A stretch of 5,319 nucleotides of DNA, taken from Rhodospirillaceae bacterium. GTDB taxonomy: Bacteria; Pseudomonadota; Alphaproteobacteria; Rhodospirillales; Magnetovibrionaceae. The notes under the pieces were generated by a model, which saw only the letters and a list, made by a program, of their open reading frames with translations, was not told where the DNA came from and did no database searches. Below are positions 1 to 5,319 of the stretch, piece by piece (the stretch's first letter is position 1; each line of letters opens with the position of its first letter). The DNA is taken from contig NVSZ01000121.1 of NCBI GenBank assembly GCA_002732845.1, positions 1 through 5,319 of the forward strand, read 5' to 3'. Made by a program: the position numbers and the translations under genes.

Positions 1-635
1 AATCTTTCTTCGACGTCTTCGTCCAGACCCAATTGCAGGGTCGATAAAAATCTTGGCGGTTGGCGGTTGATGAGGTTGGCGGTCTGGGTGATATGTTCGC
101 GCCAATGGGTTTTTCCGCCGAGGCCCAAAATCACCGTGGCGGAGACTTTTAAGCCCGCTTCGTCTGCCCCCTTCAAAGCCTTTTCCATGGCCTTGGCAGA
201 GCCCTTGTGGATTCGCTTTAAAATCTCGTTCGATCCCGATTCGAGGCCCAGATAAACCATGTTCAGGCGTTTTTCACGGAGTCTCTTTAAAGTATCCATA
301 TTTTTTTTATTGATATTAATCGGCGTCGCATAACACGTCACCCGCTGCAAATTTGGAAACGTTGCCGCCAATTTATCCAAAATTTGCTCCAAAATATCCA
401 TCGGCAAAACCAACGCATCGCCATCGGCCAGAAATACCCGGGTGGCATCGGGCCAGTCTTTGGCGGCCTCTTCGATGTCGGCAAAAATGGCGCTTATAGG
501 CCGTTCTACATAGGTTTTGGTCTTGTACATGGAACAAAATGTACAGGCATTAAAGCTGCATCCCAGCGTCGCTTGGATGATCAGATTGGGGCCTTCGGAA
601 GGGGGACGCCACAGGGGCATATCGTAATACGTCAT
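1..635 (-). CDS. Radical SAM family protein of unknown substrate (C-terminus cut by window edge)
   Basis: This is the N-terminal 211 residues of a radical SAM enzyme; the rest lies beyond the left edge. Residues 26, 31 and 34 form a cysteine cluster in the context GCSFNACTFCSMY, which would bind the 4Fe-4S cluster that cleaves S-adenosylmethionine. Other family-like segments are FLADGDALVL (68-77), YATPININ (102-109), VYLGLESGS (127-135) and VILGLGGKTHW (168-178), consistent with strands of the radical SAM barrel and SAM binding. I recognise the type as an uncharacterised COG1032-like family whose members begin close to 'xxPLWRPPSEG..LIIQ', and this decided the ATG at 635. An in-frame ATG at 671 would add 12 residues; neither start has a convincing Shine-Dalgarno site. 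The frame is open back to a stop at 768-770. The gene diverges from the TPR-glycosyltransferase. The substrate is unknown and the neighbours give no clue. Confidence 0.88.
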   Translation of the reverse strand, partial: MTYYDMPLWRPPSEGPNLIIQATLGCSFNACTFCSMYKTKTYVERPISAIFADIEEAAKDWPDATRVFLADGDALVLPMDILEQILDKLAATFPNLQRVTCYATPININKKNMDTLKRLREKRLNMVYLGLESGSNEILKRIHKGSAKAMEKALKGADEAGLKVSATVILGLGGKTHWREHITQTANLINRQPPRFLSTLQLGLDEDVEER

Positions 636-708
636 TTCCACAGTGTACGCCGCTCCCGCCCGCACGCCCATCTCAAAATAGAGCAAAATTGATGAACCGC
701 GCTTTTTC

Positions 709-737
709 TTGAATTTCAGGCTCTTAAATTGGATACT
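709..737 (+). promoter_or_regulatory. Candidate sigma70-type promoter for the TPR gene pair
   Basis: TTGAAT at 709-714 and GATACT at 732-737 are separated by exactly 17 bases, each matching four of six consensus positions. Transcription would begin near 744, giving a 5' leader of about 25 bases before the ATG at 770. It lies in the gap between divergent genes, where a promoter is expected. This is a prediction from consensus only. Confidence 0.4.
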
Positions 738-769
738 GCACGAACTGTTATTATGTGTTCGGATATTTC

Positions 770-2173
770 ATGGCGACAACGCAACAAGCTGTGCCCACCA
801 AACAGACGCCTGAGGCCGAATCCCAGCGTTTGTACAAACGCGCCATCGCCCTGCATCAGGCGGGGAAAGTAAGCGAAGCCATCAAAGGCTATGCGTTGGC
901 CATTCGGTTGGCTCCCAATGCGTTTGAAATTTACAATAATTTAGGTGTGGCGCTGCGTGCCCGGGCACGGCCCCAAGCCGCCTTGGCGTGTTATCGGCGG
1001 TCTTTGAGCCTGTCGCCGGGCAGCGCCAGTGTGTACACCAACATGGGCAATGCGCTTCATGATTTGGGGGAATATGAGCGCGCGGTTCAGGCCCACATGC
1101 GCGCCGTAAAAAATGCCCCAAAATCAGCCAAGGCCTATTTCAGTGCCGGGCGAGCCTTGGCCGATGTAGGACGAACGCAAGACGCCCGCCAGCATTTTGC
1201 CCAAGCTTTAAAGCTTCAACAAAATTTCCCCGCCGCCCGCGCACAACATGGCGCAGCGTTATTACGTCTGGGCGATTGGACCGAAGGCTTTGATGAATTA
1301 GAAGCCCGTCTGGATTTAAAAGGCCGCGATCCACGCCGCCCAAACATTGCAATGTGGCAAGGCGAAGACCTTCAAGACAAAACCATCCTCATCAATTACG
1401 AAGGCAGCGAAGGTACTTTGGTGCAATATTTACGCTTTGCCCGGACCTTGAAAAAAAGGGGCGCGCGGGTGCTGTTTGAATCCCCGCCGCACTTTAATCA
1501 ATTGCTGAGCGCATCGCCGGATATTCAGAGCACACCAAATTTGGGCGCTCCGGTCGAGAGCGTGGACCTGCAAATTCCATTGCTCAGCCTACCTCGCGTG
1601 CTGGGTATTCAGGTCGATAACGTGCCCGCTCAAGACGGCTATTTATCCATCCCTACATTCACCGGACAAAAGCTCGACATTTCTGAAGATACGCGCTTGG
1701 CCGTGGGTTTGGTGTGGTCGGGTGAATGGTCGGGAAGATCCGCAAAAGGTCCGCGCCACCCCGCCGATGCAAATCTGGAAGACCTTGCTGAACTGTTTGG
1801 CATTCCCCATATTCAATTGATATCGTTAGAATTGGGCCAAGGCACCAAGGACATTAGTGATTTAGGGTTCGAGCCGTTAATCGACCAAGCCGGATCATCG
1901 ATCATGGATGTTGGCGACATGGCGGGTCTTATCGAACAGCTTGATTTGGTGATCTGCGTCGATTCGGTTGCCGCGCACGTTGCCGGGGCCATGGGCAAAC
2001 CCGTATGGGTACTGACCCGCCCTGGTGCCGATTGGTGTTGGCTGGAAAATCGCGACGACAGCCCGTGGTACGCAAGTATGACCCATTTTCGCAAAGGCCC
2101 TGATGATACGTGGGCCGATGTTACCAGCGCCCTTCGTCTGGCCCTGACAAATGTTTTAAAAGGTACAGACTAA
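770..2173 (+). CDS. TPR-repeat protein with C-terminal GT-B glycosyltransferase-like domain
   Basis: A 467-residue cytoplasmic-looking protein without signal peptide or membrane segment. Four tetratricopeptide repeats cover about residues 20-155, with typical pairs such as IYNNLGVAL..ALACYRRSLSLSP and VYTNMGNAL..AVQAHMRAVKNAP. A linker with LRLGDWTEGFDELEAR (165-180) leads to a GT-B-like domain (about 195-460), in the order found in TPR-glycosyltransferases related to GT9 heptosyltransferases: MWQGEDLQDKTILINYEG, LQIPLLSLPRVLG, VGLVWSGEW, then LVICVDSVAAHVAGAMGKPVWVL (393-415) and DWCWLENRDDSPWY (421-434). Relatives are thought to transfer sugars to proteins or polysaccharides. The usual E-Q-G-L-G-D-T-I-Q-F motif reads EGSEGTLVQY here (211-220), so the conserved Asp is missing and activity is uncertain. 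I chose ATG 770, which has a weak GGA at 761-763; an in-frame GTG at 755 has no ribosome site. It is probably co-transcribed with the gene three bases downstream. The family call is firm; donor and acceptor are unknown. Confidence 0.88.
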   Translation: MATTQQAVPTKQTPEAESQRLYKRAIALHQAGKVSEAIKGYALAIRLAPNAFEIYNNLGVALRARARPQAALACYRRSLSLSPGSASVYTNMGNALHDLGEYERAVQAHMRAVKNAPKSAKAYFSAGRALADVGRTQDARQHFAQALKLQQNFPAARAQHGAALLRLGDWTEGFDELEARLDLKGRDPRRPNIAMWQGEDLQDKTILINYEGSEGTLVQYLRFARTLKKRGARVLFESPPHFNQLLSASPDIQSTPNLGAPVESVDLQIPLLSLPRVLGIQVDNVPAQDGYLSIPTFTGQKLDISEDTRLAVGLVWSGEWSGRSAKGPRHPADANLEDLAELFGIPHIQLISLELGQGTKDISDLGFEPLIDQAGSSIMDVGDMAGLIEQLDLVICVDSVAAHVAGAMGKPVWVLTRPGADWCWLENRDDSPWYASMTHFRKGPDDTWADVTSALRLALTNVLKGTD

Positions 2174-2176
2174 CGC

Positions 2177-3643
2177 ATGAGCGACGAATTTAAACACGAC
2201 GACAGCCCGGTCGAAGATAATGTGGCCGCCAAAACGCCTTCGAAAAAGAAGTCGGGATTTTTTTCACGACTGTTTGGCAAGGCTCTGACGGGCAATGAAT
2301 TACACATCGCCATTGCCCCGTTTATTGATGCCTTAGGCCAAGACCATGCCCGGGAATTGGCGGCGGTCTTTCAAGATTTAGACGGCGTGGTCGCCAGAAT
2401 CTTTCGCGAAGAACCGCTGTTGAACCCCGACGTTGATCGCACCCAAGTCTTGCCCGCCGCCTGTGCTCAAGCCATGGGCTGGGTCAGCACAATGGATGTG
2501 GATTTGGTTTTATGGGGCGATATTCCACCCCCCGGCACGACCTTTTTTATTCACTTTGCCGCCCCGCCCCCCATCGACAACGATTCCGCGGGCACCATTT
2601 CACCGTTTCAATCGTTGAATTTACCCGTGGGCTTTGATCCAGAAGCTATCGGCGGATTGCTGGTGGCGACGGCTTTGGCCGCGATCAAAACCATCAAACA
2701 AAAAAAATCTCAAACGTGTCAGAATTTGGTGGCGCATGCTTTGGAACGCGCAGCCCAAGACATTGACCGCATTCCCAAAGATTTCACCATGCGCGAACAG
2801 GCTTCGGTTCAGGCCGCCTTTGGCAATGCTTTAGCAACGTTTGGCCACTTATTTCCCGGCGGTGAAGTCTATACCCGCGCAGCCCAAGCCTATGAACAAG
2901 CCCTAAACGGCACTGTGCGCACCGAAAACCCCGCAAACTGGGCTTATCTGCAGCGCAATCTGGGCACCGTTTTTCAGGCTTTGAGCGAACGTTCCGATGA
3001 TGCGGAAATGCTTAACAAAGCCGCCTCAGCGTACCGTGAGGCCTTGGGCGTTTTCAGCCAAGCCACCACCCCATTTCCGTGGGCAACCACGCAAAACCGT
3101 CTGGGTGAAGTTCTTTATCGATTGGATATCAAAAGCGGAGAGACGGCGGGCTTAAAAGAATCCCTGACGGCTTTTCAACACGCGTTAAAAGTTCTGACCA
3201 TGCATTCCACGCCGTTGCTGTGGTCCGATACCATGAACAATTTGGGTCAGGTTGCGCAAGTTCTGGGCCGGGAACTGGGCAATACCGAAGTCATTGAACG
3301 CGCCGTTACGGCCTGTGAACAAGCTTTGAAAGTCCGCACCCGCGAAATCCACCCAACCTTATGGGCGGCCACCCAAAACACCATGGGCGGTGCATTGTTT
3401 TTGTTGGGCCGCATGACCCACGAAGAACAATACTATGAAACGGCGCTCAACGCCTTTATGGGGGCTCGGGATGTCTATGATACCTTAGGGCTATCACGCA
3501 TGGCCAAGCAAACGGAACGCAACATTCAACACGCTCAAGCCCGTTTGCCCGAAAAGTCCAGTTCATCAAAAGACAACGACCCCGCCATGTGGTGGCTGGC
3601 CGAAGACGATGACGAAGAAAAAGAAGATGTGCCGAAAGAATAA
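2177..3643 (+). CDS. TPR-like repeat protein with TolB-N/CsgG-like N-terminal region
   Basis: A 488-residue protein of unknown function. Residues 1-40 are charged and low in complexity, with a basic stretch KKKSGFFSRLFGK (23-35). Residues 42-170 resemble the alpha/beta fold of TolB N-terminal or CsgG-like domains: IAIAPFIDALGQDHARELAAVF (44-65), AMGWVSTMDVDLVLWGDI (99-116) and FFIHF, followed by a hydrophobic helix GGLLVATALAAI (159-170). This assignment is by eye. Residues 230-435 carry helical repeats with the signature P-x-x-W-(A/S)-x-T/L-x-x-N-x-L/M-G; the key Trp is at 255, 302, 349 and 396, an exact 47-residue period, longer than the 34-residue TPR. The C-terminus is strongly acidic (EDDDEEKED, 476-484). 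There is no signal peptide. The ATG lies three bases after the preceding stop with only a weak, distant AAAAGG, so translational coupling is likely. It may be a scaffold or interaction partner for the upstream glycosyltransferase-like protein. Confidence 0.85.
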   Translation: MSDEFKHDDSPVEDNVAAKTPSKKKSGFFSRLFGKALTGNELHIAIAPFIDALGQDHARELAAVFQDLDGVVARIFREEPLLNPDVDRTQVLPAACAQAMGWVSTMDVDLVLWGDIPPPGTTFFIHFAAPPPIDNDSAGTISPFQSLNLPVGFDPEAIGGLLVATALAAIKTIKQKKSQTCQNLVAHALERAAQDIDRIPKDFTMREQASVQAAFGNALATFGHLFPGGEVYTRAAQAYEQALNGTVRTENPANWAYLQRNLGTVFQALSERSDDAEMLNKAASAYREALGVFSQATTPFPWATTQNRLGEVLYRLDIKSGETAGLKESLTAFQHALKVLTMHSTPLLWSDTMNNLGQVAQVLGRELGNTEVIERAVTACEQALKVRTREIHPTLWAATQNTMGGALFLLGRMTHEEQYYETALNAFMGARDVYDTLGLSRMAKQTERNIQHAQARLPEKSSSSKDNDPAMWWLAEDDDEEKEDVPKE

Positions 3644-3652
3644 AAGCGTATT

Positions 3653-4345
3653 TCAGCCCCGGCGATAAATATAGCCAAAGACCAAGCTGGTCAGCGCCAT
3701 CAGCGTGATGGTCGCAATCAATTCCCACATCAACAACATCACCGTCGCATCGGGTTCATGATACAGGCGCAAGCCAACCGCGCCCAACGCCGCCGCCGCC
3801 AGAGCCGCCAAAGCCGCACTGATGGTGGGCTGACCCAGCACACCGCGCCGTAACAATATCACCATCACCAAAGCCGGCGCAAAGCCCGTGGTGGCAATCG
3901 CCGGGAAACATGCCCAGATGGGGGCAAAAGAAAATTGATCCGGACCTATTTGTTCGTACAGGCTCAGGCAATTTTCACCAATTAAATACAGCCACGCTAT
4001 GAATGGGAACACAGGCAACATCCACGCTTTGGTGCTGCGGCCCGGTTGCGCACAGCACAACGCGGCATAGCCTGCCGTCAAAGCCGTTGCAAAAATAGCG
4101 ATCAGTTCTGTCAAAAGGCTGGGGTCTTGAATGCGTTCAAGGGCAAACAGAATATTTTGATCTTCCAACATGGCGCCCAAAAACAACGATACGGGCAAAG
4201 CCAACGCGATCCAACCCAACATCCGGACCCCCGGGTGAGACATACGCTTCACGGGTTCTAAACCACCCGCCAACTGGGCAATGAGATTATCTGTTTTCAT
4301 GTCTACCGTCATCTGTGTCGTCATTCTTAGCGTTTTTGTCATCAT
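3653..4345 (-). CDS. nrsF: NrsF-family (DUF1109) membrane anti-sigma factor
   Basis: A 230-residue inner-membrane protein with six hydrophobic helices at about 42-60, 78-99, 108-127, 142-166, 174-194 and 200-226. It matches the NrsF family (negative regulator of sigma F), which binds an ECF sigma factor through a short cytoplasmic N-terminus and releases it on stress; in Caulobacter the stress is heavy metal. The segment MKTDNLIAQLAGGLEPVKR (16-34) is the typical start of the family, so the first 15 residues are an addition or a mis-chosen start. I kept ATG 4345 because it overlaps the sigma-factor stop as ATGA and lies behind GAAGG; ATG 4342 is better spaced, and ATG 4300 would give the family-like N-terminus. 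Cys146 sits in the IWAC context expected of the first sensory cysteine. The usual HCxD near the fifth and sixth helices reads HEPD (196-199), so the second cysteine appears replaced by Glu. It is co-transcribed with the sigma factor. Confidence 0.88.
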   Translation of the reverse strand: MMTKTLRMTTQMTVDMKTDNLIAQLAGGLEPVKRMSHPGVRMLGWIALALPVSLFLGAMLEDQNILFALERIQDPSLLTELIAIFATALTAGYAALCCAQPGRSTKAWMLPVFPFIAWLYLIGENCLSLYEQIGPDQFSFAPIWACFPAIATTGFAPALVMVILLRRGVLGQPTISAALAALAAAALGAVGLRLYHEPDATVMLLMWELIATITLMALTSLVFGYIYRRG

Positions 4346-4905
4346 TCACCTTCTTCGGCCATTTCCGCGCGCAGGGCTTTTAGGCCGCGATGCATGGAAA
4401 CTTTCAGGGAAGCCACCGTCATGCCACTGGCCGCGGAAGCTTCCTTCAGGCTCATTTCTTGCAACTTCAAGAAATTAACCGCCTGGCGTTGTCCGGGCGG
4501 TAATTTGTCCATGGCCGCCTTTAAACGATCAATATCGTCAAAAGCCAAGGCCTCGTCTTCAATGGTATTCGCGCCATCAACCATAAAGGTTTCAGGGTAT
4601 TCATCCACAAGCACCTCTCGAGCCCCCTGACGATAGATTTTCCGAAGATAATCAAGGGTCCGGCGCTGGGCAATAATGTGTAACCACGGCGCAAATTTCA
4701 ATTTTGGATCATATGTATGACGATTTTTGTGCACAGACAGCAAAACTTCTTGCACCACGTCTTCTGCGCGTGTGGGGTCTGAAACACGCCGCCCGACAAT
4801 CGCTCGCACCCGTGGCAAAATAGCCAACAATAAGCTTTGATAGGCTTGTCCATCGCCATTTTGGGCTTGAGCCATCCATTCGGACCATGAGTCTTCGTCG
4901 TCCAT
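4342..4905 (-). CDS. ECF sigma factor, SigF-like, paired with NrsF
   Basis: A 187-residue extracytoplasmic-function sigma factor that directs RNA polymerase to stress promoters. It has only the two ECF domains. Sigma region 2 covers about 16-92: RAEDVVQEVLLSVHKNRHTYDP (46-67) is region 2.2 and core-binding, and FAPWLHIIAQRRTLDYLRK (71-89) carries regions 2.3-2.4 for promoter melting and -10 recognition. Sigma region 4 covers about 128-183: LPPGQRQAVNFLKLQEMSLKEASAASGMTVASLKVSMHRGLKALR, a helix-turn-helix for the -35 element. Between them is an acidic linker. The adjoining overlapping nrsF gene identifies it as the SigF type. ATG 4905 is chosen because GGGGA lies just upstream; a TTG at 4917 would add four residues. 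I found no convincing ECF promoter (such as GTAACC-N16-CGAA, recalled for Caulobacter SigF) upstream, so autoregulation is not shown. Confidence 0.92.
   Translation of the reverse strand: MDDEDSWSEWMAQAQNGDGQAYQSLLLAILPRVRAIVGRRVSDPTRAEDVVQEVLLSVHKNRHTYDPKLKFAPWLHIIAQRRTLDYLRKIYRQGAREVLVDEYPETFMVDGANTIEDEALAFDDIDRLKAAMDKLPPGQRQAVNFLKLQEMSLKEASAASGMTVASLKVSMHRGLKALRAEMAEEGE
4349..4353 (-). promoter_or_regulatory. Shine-Dalgarno site for the anti-sigma factor, inside the sigma-factor gene
   Basis: GAAGG on the minus strand lies three bases before ATG 4345 and six bases before ATG 4342. The latter spacing is closer to the usual optimum, so the second Met may be the true first residue. The site is within the last codons of the sigma-factor gene and supports coupled translation. 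Confidence 0.55.
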
Positions 4906-4908
4906 ATT

Positions 4909-4913
4909 TCCCC
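4909..4913 (-). promoter_or_regulatory. Shine-Dalgarno site deciding the sigma-factor start
   Basis: GGGGA on the minus strand ends three bases before ATG 4905. It favours this ATG over the in-frame TTG at 4917, which has no purine-rich site before it. The spacing is a little short. Confidence 0.45.
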
Positions 4914-5020
4914 GCAAAATCGTTCTGGACCGCAGTGTAACTCATGAATACGCCAAGGCCTACTCGCTAAATGGATTATGATTTAAGCTTTATTAAGACA
5001 TTTAGAAACAACACATTAAA

Positions 5021-5055
5021 GAAAAAAGGCCGCCTCTAAATTAGAGACGGCCTTT
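5021..5055 (-). terminator. Rho-independent terminator of the tRNA-Arg gene
   Basis: On the minus strand a stem of AAAGGCCG (5055-5048) with CGGCCTTT (5032-5025), continued by an inner TTAGAG/CTCTAA-type stem after one mismatch, is followed by a run of six T. It begins eight bases after the tRNA CCA end. The A-rich left flank on the plus strand (GAAAAAA) makes the T-run belong to minus-strand transcription. It also separates the tRNA from the sigma-factor operon, so the sigma gene must have its own promoter between about 4920 and 5020. Confidence 0.9.
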
Positions 5056-5062
5056 CAGAAAC

Positions 5063-5139
5063 TGGTGCACCCAGAGCGATTCGAACGCCCGGCCTTCTGA
5101 TTCGTAGTCAGATGCTCTATCCAGCTGAGCTATGGGTGC
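5063..5139 (-). tRNA. tRNA-Arg (anticodon ACG)
   Basis: A 77-base cloverleaf with encoded CCA. The acceptor stem GCACCCA pairs fully with TGGGTGC, followed by discriminator A and CCA. The D-arm contains AGCTGGATAGAGC. The anticodon stem TCTGA/TCAGA encloses loop CTACGAA, giving anticodon ACG at 5105-5103. The variable loop is AGGCC, and the T-arm GGGCG-TTCGAAT-CGCTC contains the TTCGA box with one G-U pair. In bacteria A34 of this tRNA is changed to inosine by TadA, so it reads CGU, CGC and CGA arginine codons. It is intact and has its own terminator; there is no sign of an integrated element at its 3' end in this window. Confidence 0.97.
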
Positions 5140-5143
5140 ATAG

Positions 5144-5167
5144 GCTTCGCGGTTGATTTGCGAAAGC
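5144..5167 (-). repeat. Inverted repeat in the tRNA 5' leader
   Basis: GCTTCGC (5144-5150) and GCGAAAGC (5160-5167) are complementary apart from one unpaired A, with a nine-base loop. The hairpin would fill the leader between the predicted transcription start (near 5167) and the mature tRNA end at 5139, leaving four bases before the tRNA. It could guide leader folding or processing; chance is also possible. Confidence 0.35.
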
Positions 5168-5173
5168 GGGCGG

Positions 5174-5202
5174 AAACTAACCCACGATTTCGTTCAACGC
5201 AA
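5174..5202 (-). promoter_or_regulatory. Candidate promoter of tRNA-Arg
   Basis: On the minus strand TTGCGT (5202-5197) and TAGTTT (5179-5174) are 17 bases apart. The bases after the -10 are CCGCCCG, a GC-rich discriminator typical of stringently controlled stable-RNA promoters. Transcription would start near 5167, about 28 bases before the tRNA. The -10 is a weak match, so this is tentative. Confidence 0.4.
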
Positions 5203-5319
5203 GCCCTAGATCAAGTTTTTTTACAGACCCTAAAATTAAAGGTTCCCCTGCTTTTCAACCTAAGCCCCCGAAAAACGATGTTTTTATTGAAATCCACCCT
5301 TGCCGCAAGGCACCCGTTT

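Noticed and set aside
301..308. Run of eight T (eight A in the coding strand) as a slippage site in the radical SAM gene
   Set aside because: The frame continues with good family similarity on both sides; a similar A-run occurs at about 2700 in the repeat gene, so this is base composition.
384..692. Plus-strand open frame of 102 codons opposite the radical SAM gene
   Set aside because: The minus strand carries a clear radical SAM protein here; the plus-strand translation shows no family motif and is a shadow.
755..769. GTG at 755 as start of the TPR-glycosyltransferase
   Set aside because: No ribosome site before it, and it overlaps the predicted leader; ATG 770 has GGA at a suitable distance.
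4906..4917. TTG at 4917 as start of the sigma factor
   Set aside because: A rare start codon without a ribosome site, while ATG 4905 has GGGGA just upstream.
5063..5139. tRNA-Arg as an integration site for a mobile element
   Set aside because: No integrase, no repeat of the tRNA 3' end in the window, and the terminator directly follows the tRNA.
5298..5310. Small hairpin CCTTG/CAAGG near the right edge, possible terminator
   Set aside because: Only five pairs with a three-base loop, and no T-run follows on either strand.
5278..5319. ATG with 14 open codons to the right edge, possible start of a plus-strand gene
   Set aside because: Too short to judge, and no Shine-Dalgarno site precedes it. 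The minus strand is also partly open here, so the last 180 bp are left without a gene.

Overview
The window looks like ordinary chromosomal DNA from an alphaproteobacterium of moderate GC content, most likely a Rhodospirillales-type lineage. The evidence is an ECF sigma factor paired with an NrsF (DUF1109) anti-sigma factor, a TPR-glycosyltransferase, and a TPR-like protein with 'PxxWAxTQNxLG' repeats of a kind I associate with Rhodospirillaceae and Magnetospirillum. The lineage is inferred from gene content and was not checked by a search.

Layout from left to right. (1) A minus-strand radical SAM protein (1-635) runs off the left edge, so its C-terminus is missing. (2) Diverging from it after a 134-bp gap with a plausible sigma70-type promoter are two plus-strand genes, probably one operon. 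The first is a TPR protein with a GT-B-like C-terminal half (770-2173). Three bases later comes a protein (2177-3643) with a TolB-N/CsgG-like N-terminal region and four repeats spaced exactly 47 residues apart. (3) Convergent to these, with only nine bases between the stop codons and no visible terminator, is a minus-strand pair read right to left: an ECF sigma factor (4905 to 4342) and its six-helix membrane anti-sigma factor of NrsF type (4345 to 3653), overlapping by ATGA. (4) To the right is a minus-strand tRNA-Arg(ACG) (5139 to 5063) with encoded CCA, a strong intrinsic terminator behind it and a candidate promoter before it. The last 180 bp contain no gene I can support.

How the genes work together. 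The sigma/anti-sigma pair is a classic transmembrane stress-sensing module: NrsF holds the sigma factor at the membrane until a signal, heavy metal in the studied Caulobacter pair, releases it. None of the usual target genes lies in this window. The two TPR genes are probably co-transcribed and may act together in envelope or polysaccharide-related work, but the sequence does not prove this.

Most worth a second look: the TPR-glycosyltransferase lacks the usual GLGD acidic residue in its nucleotide-sugar fold; the anti-sigma factor appears to have Glu where the family usually has its second sensory Cys; the 47-residue repeat protein has an unusual domain make-up; and the tRNA leader could fold into a hairpin starting at the predicted transcription start. 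I see no CRISPR array, insertion sequence, integrase or clear new defence system.
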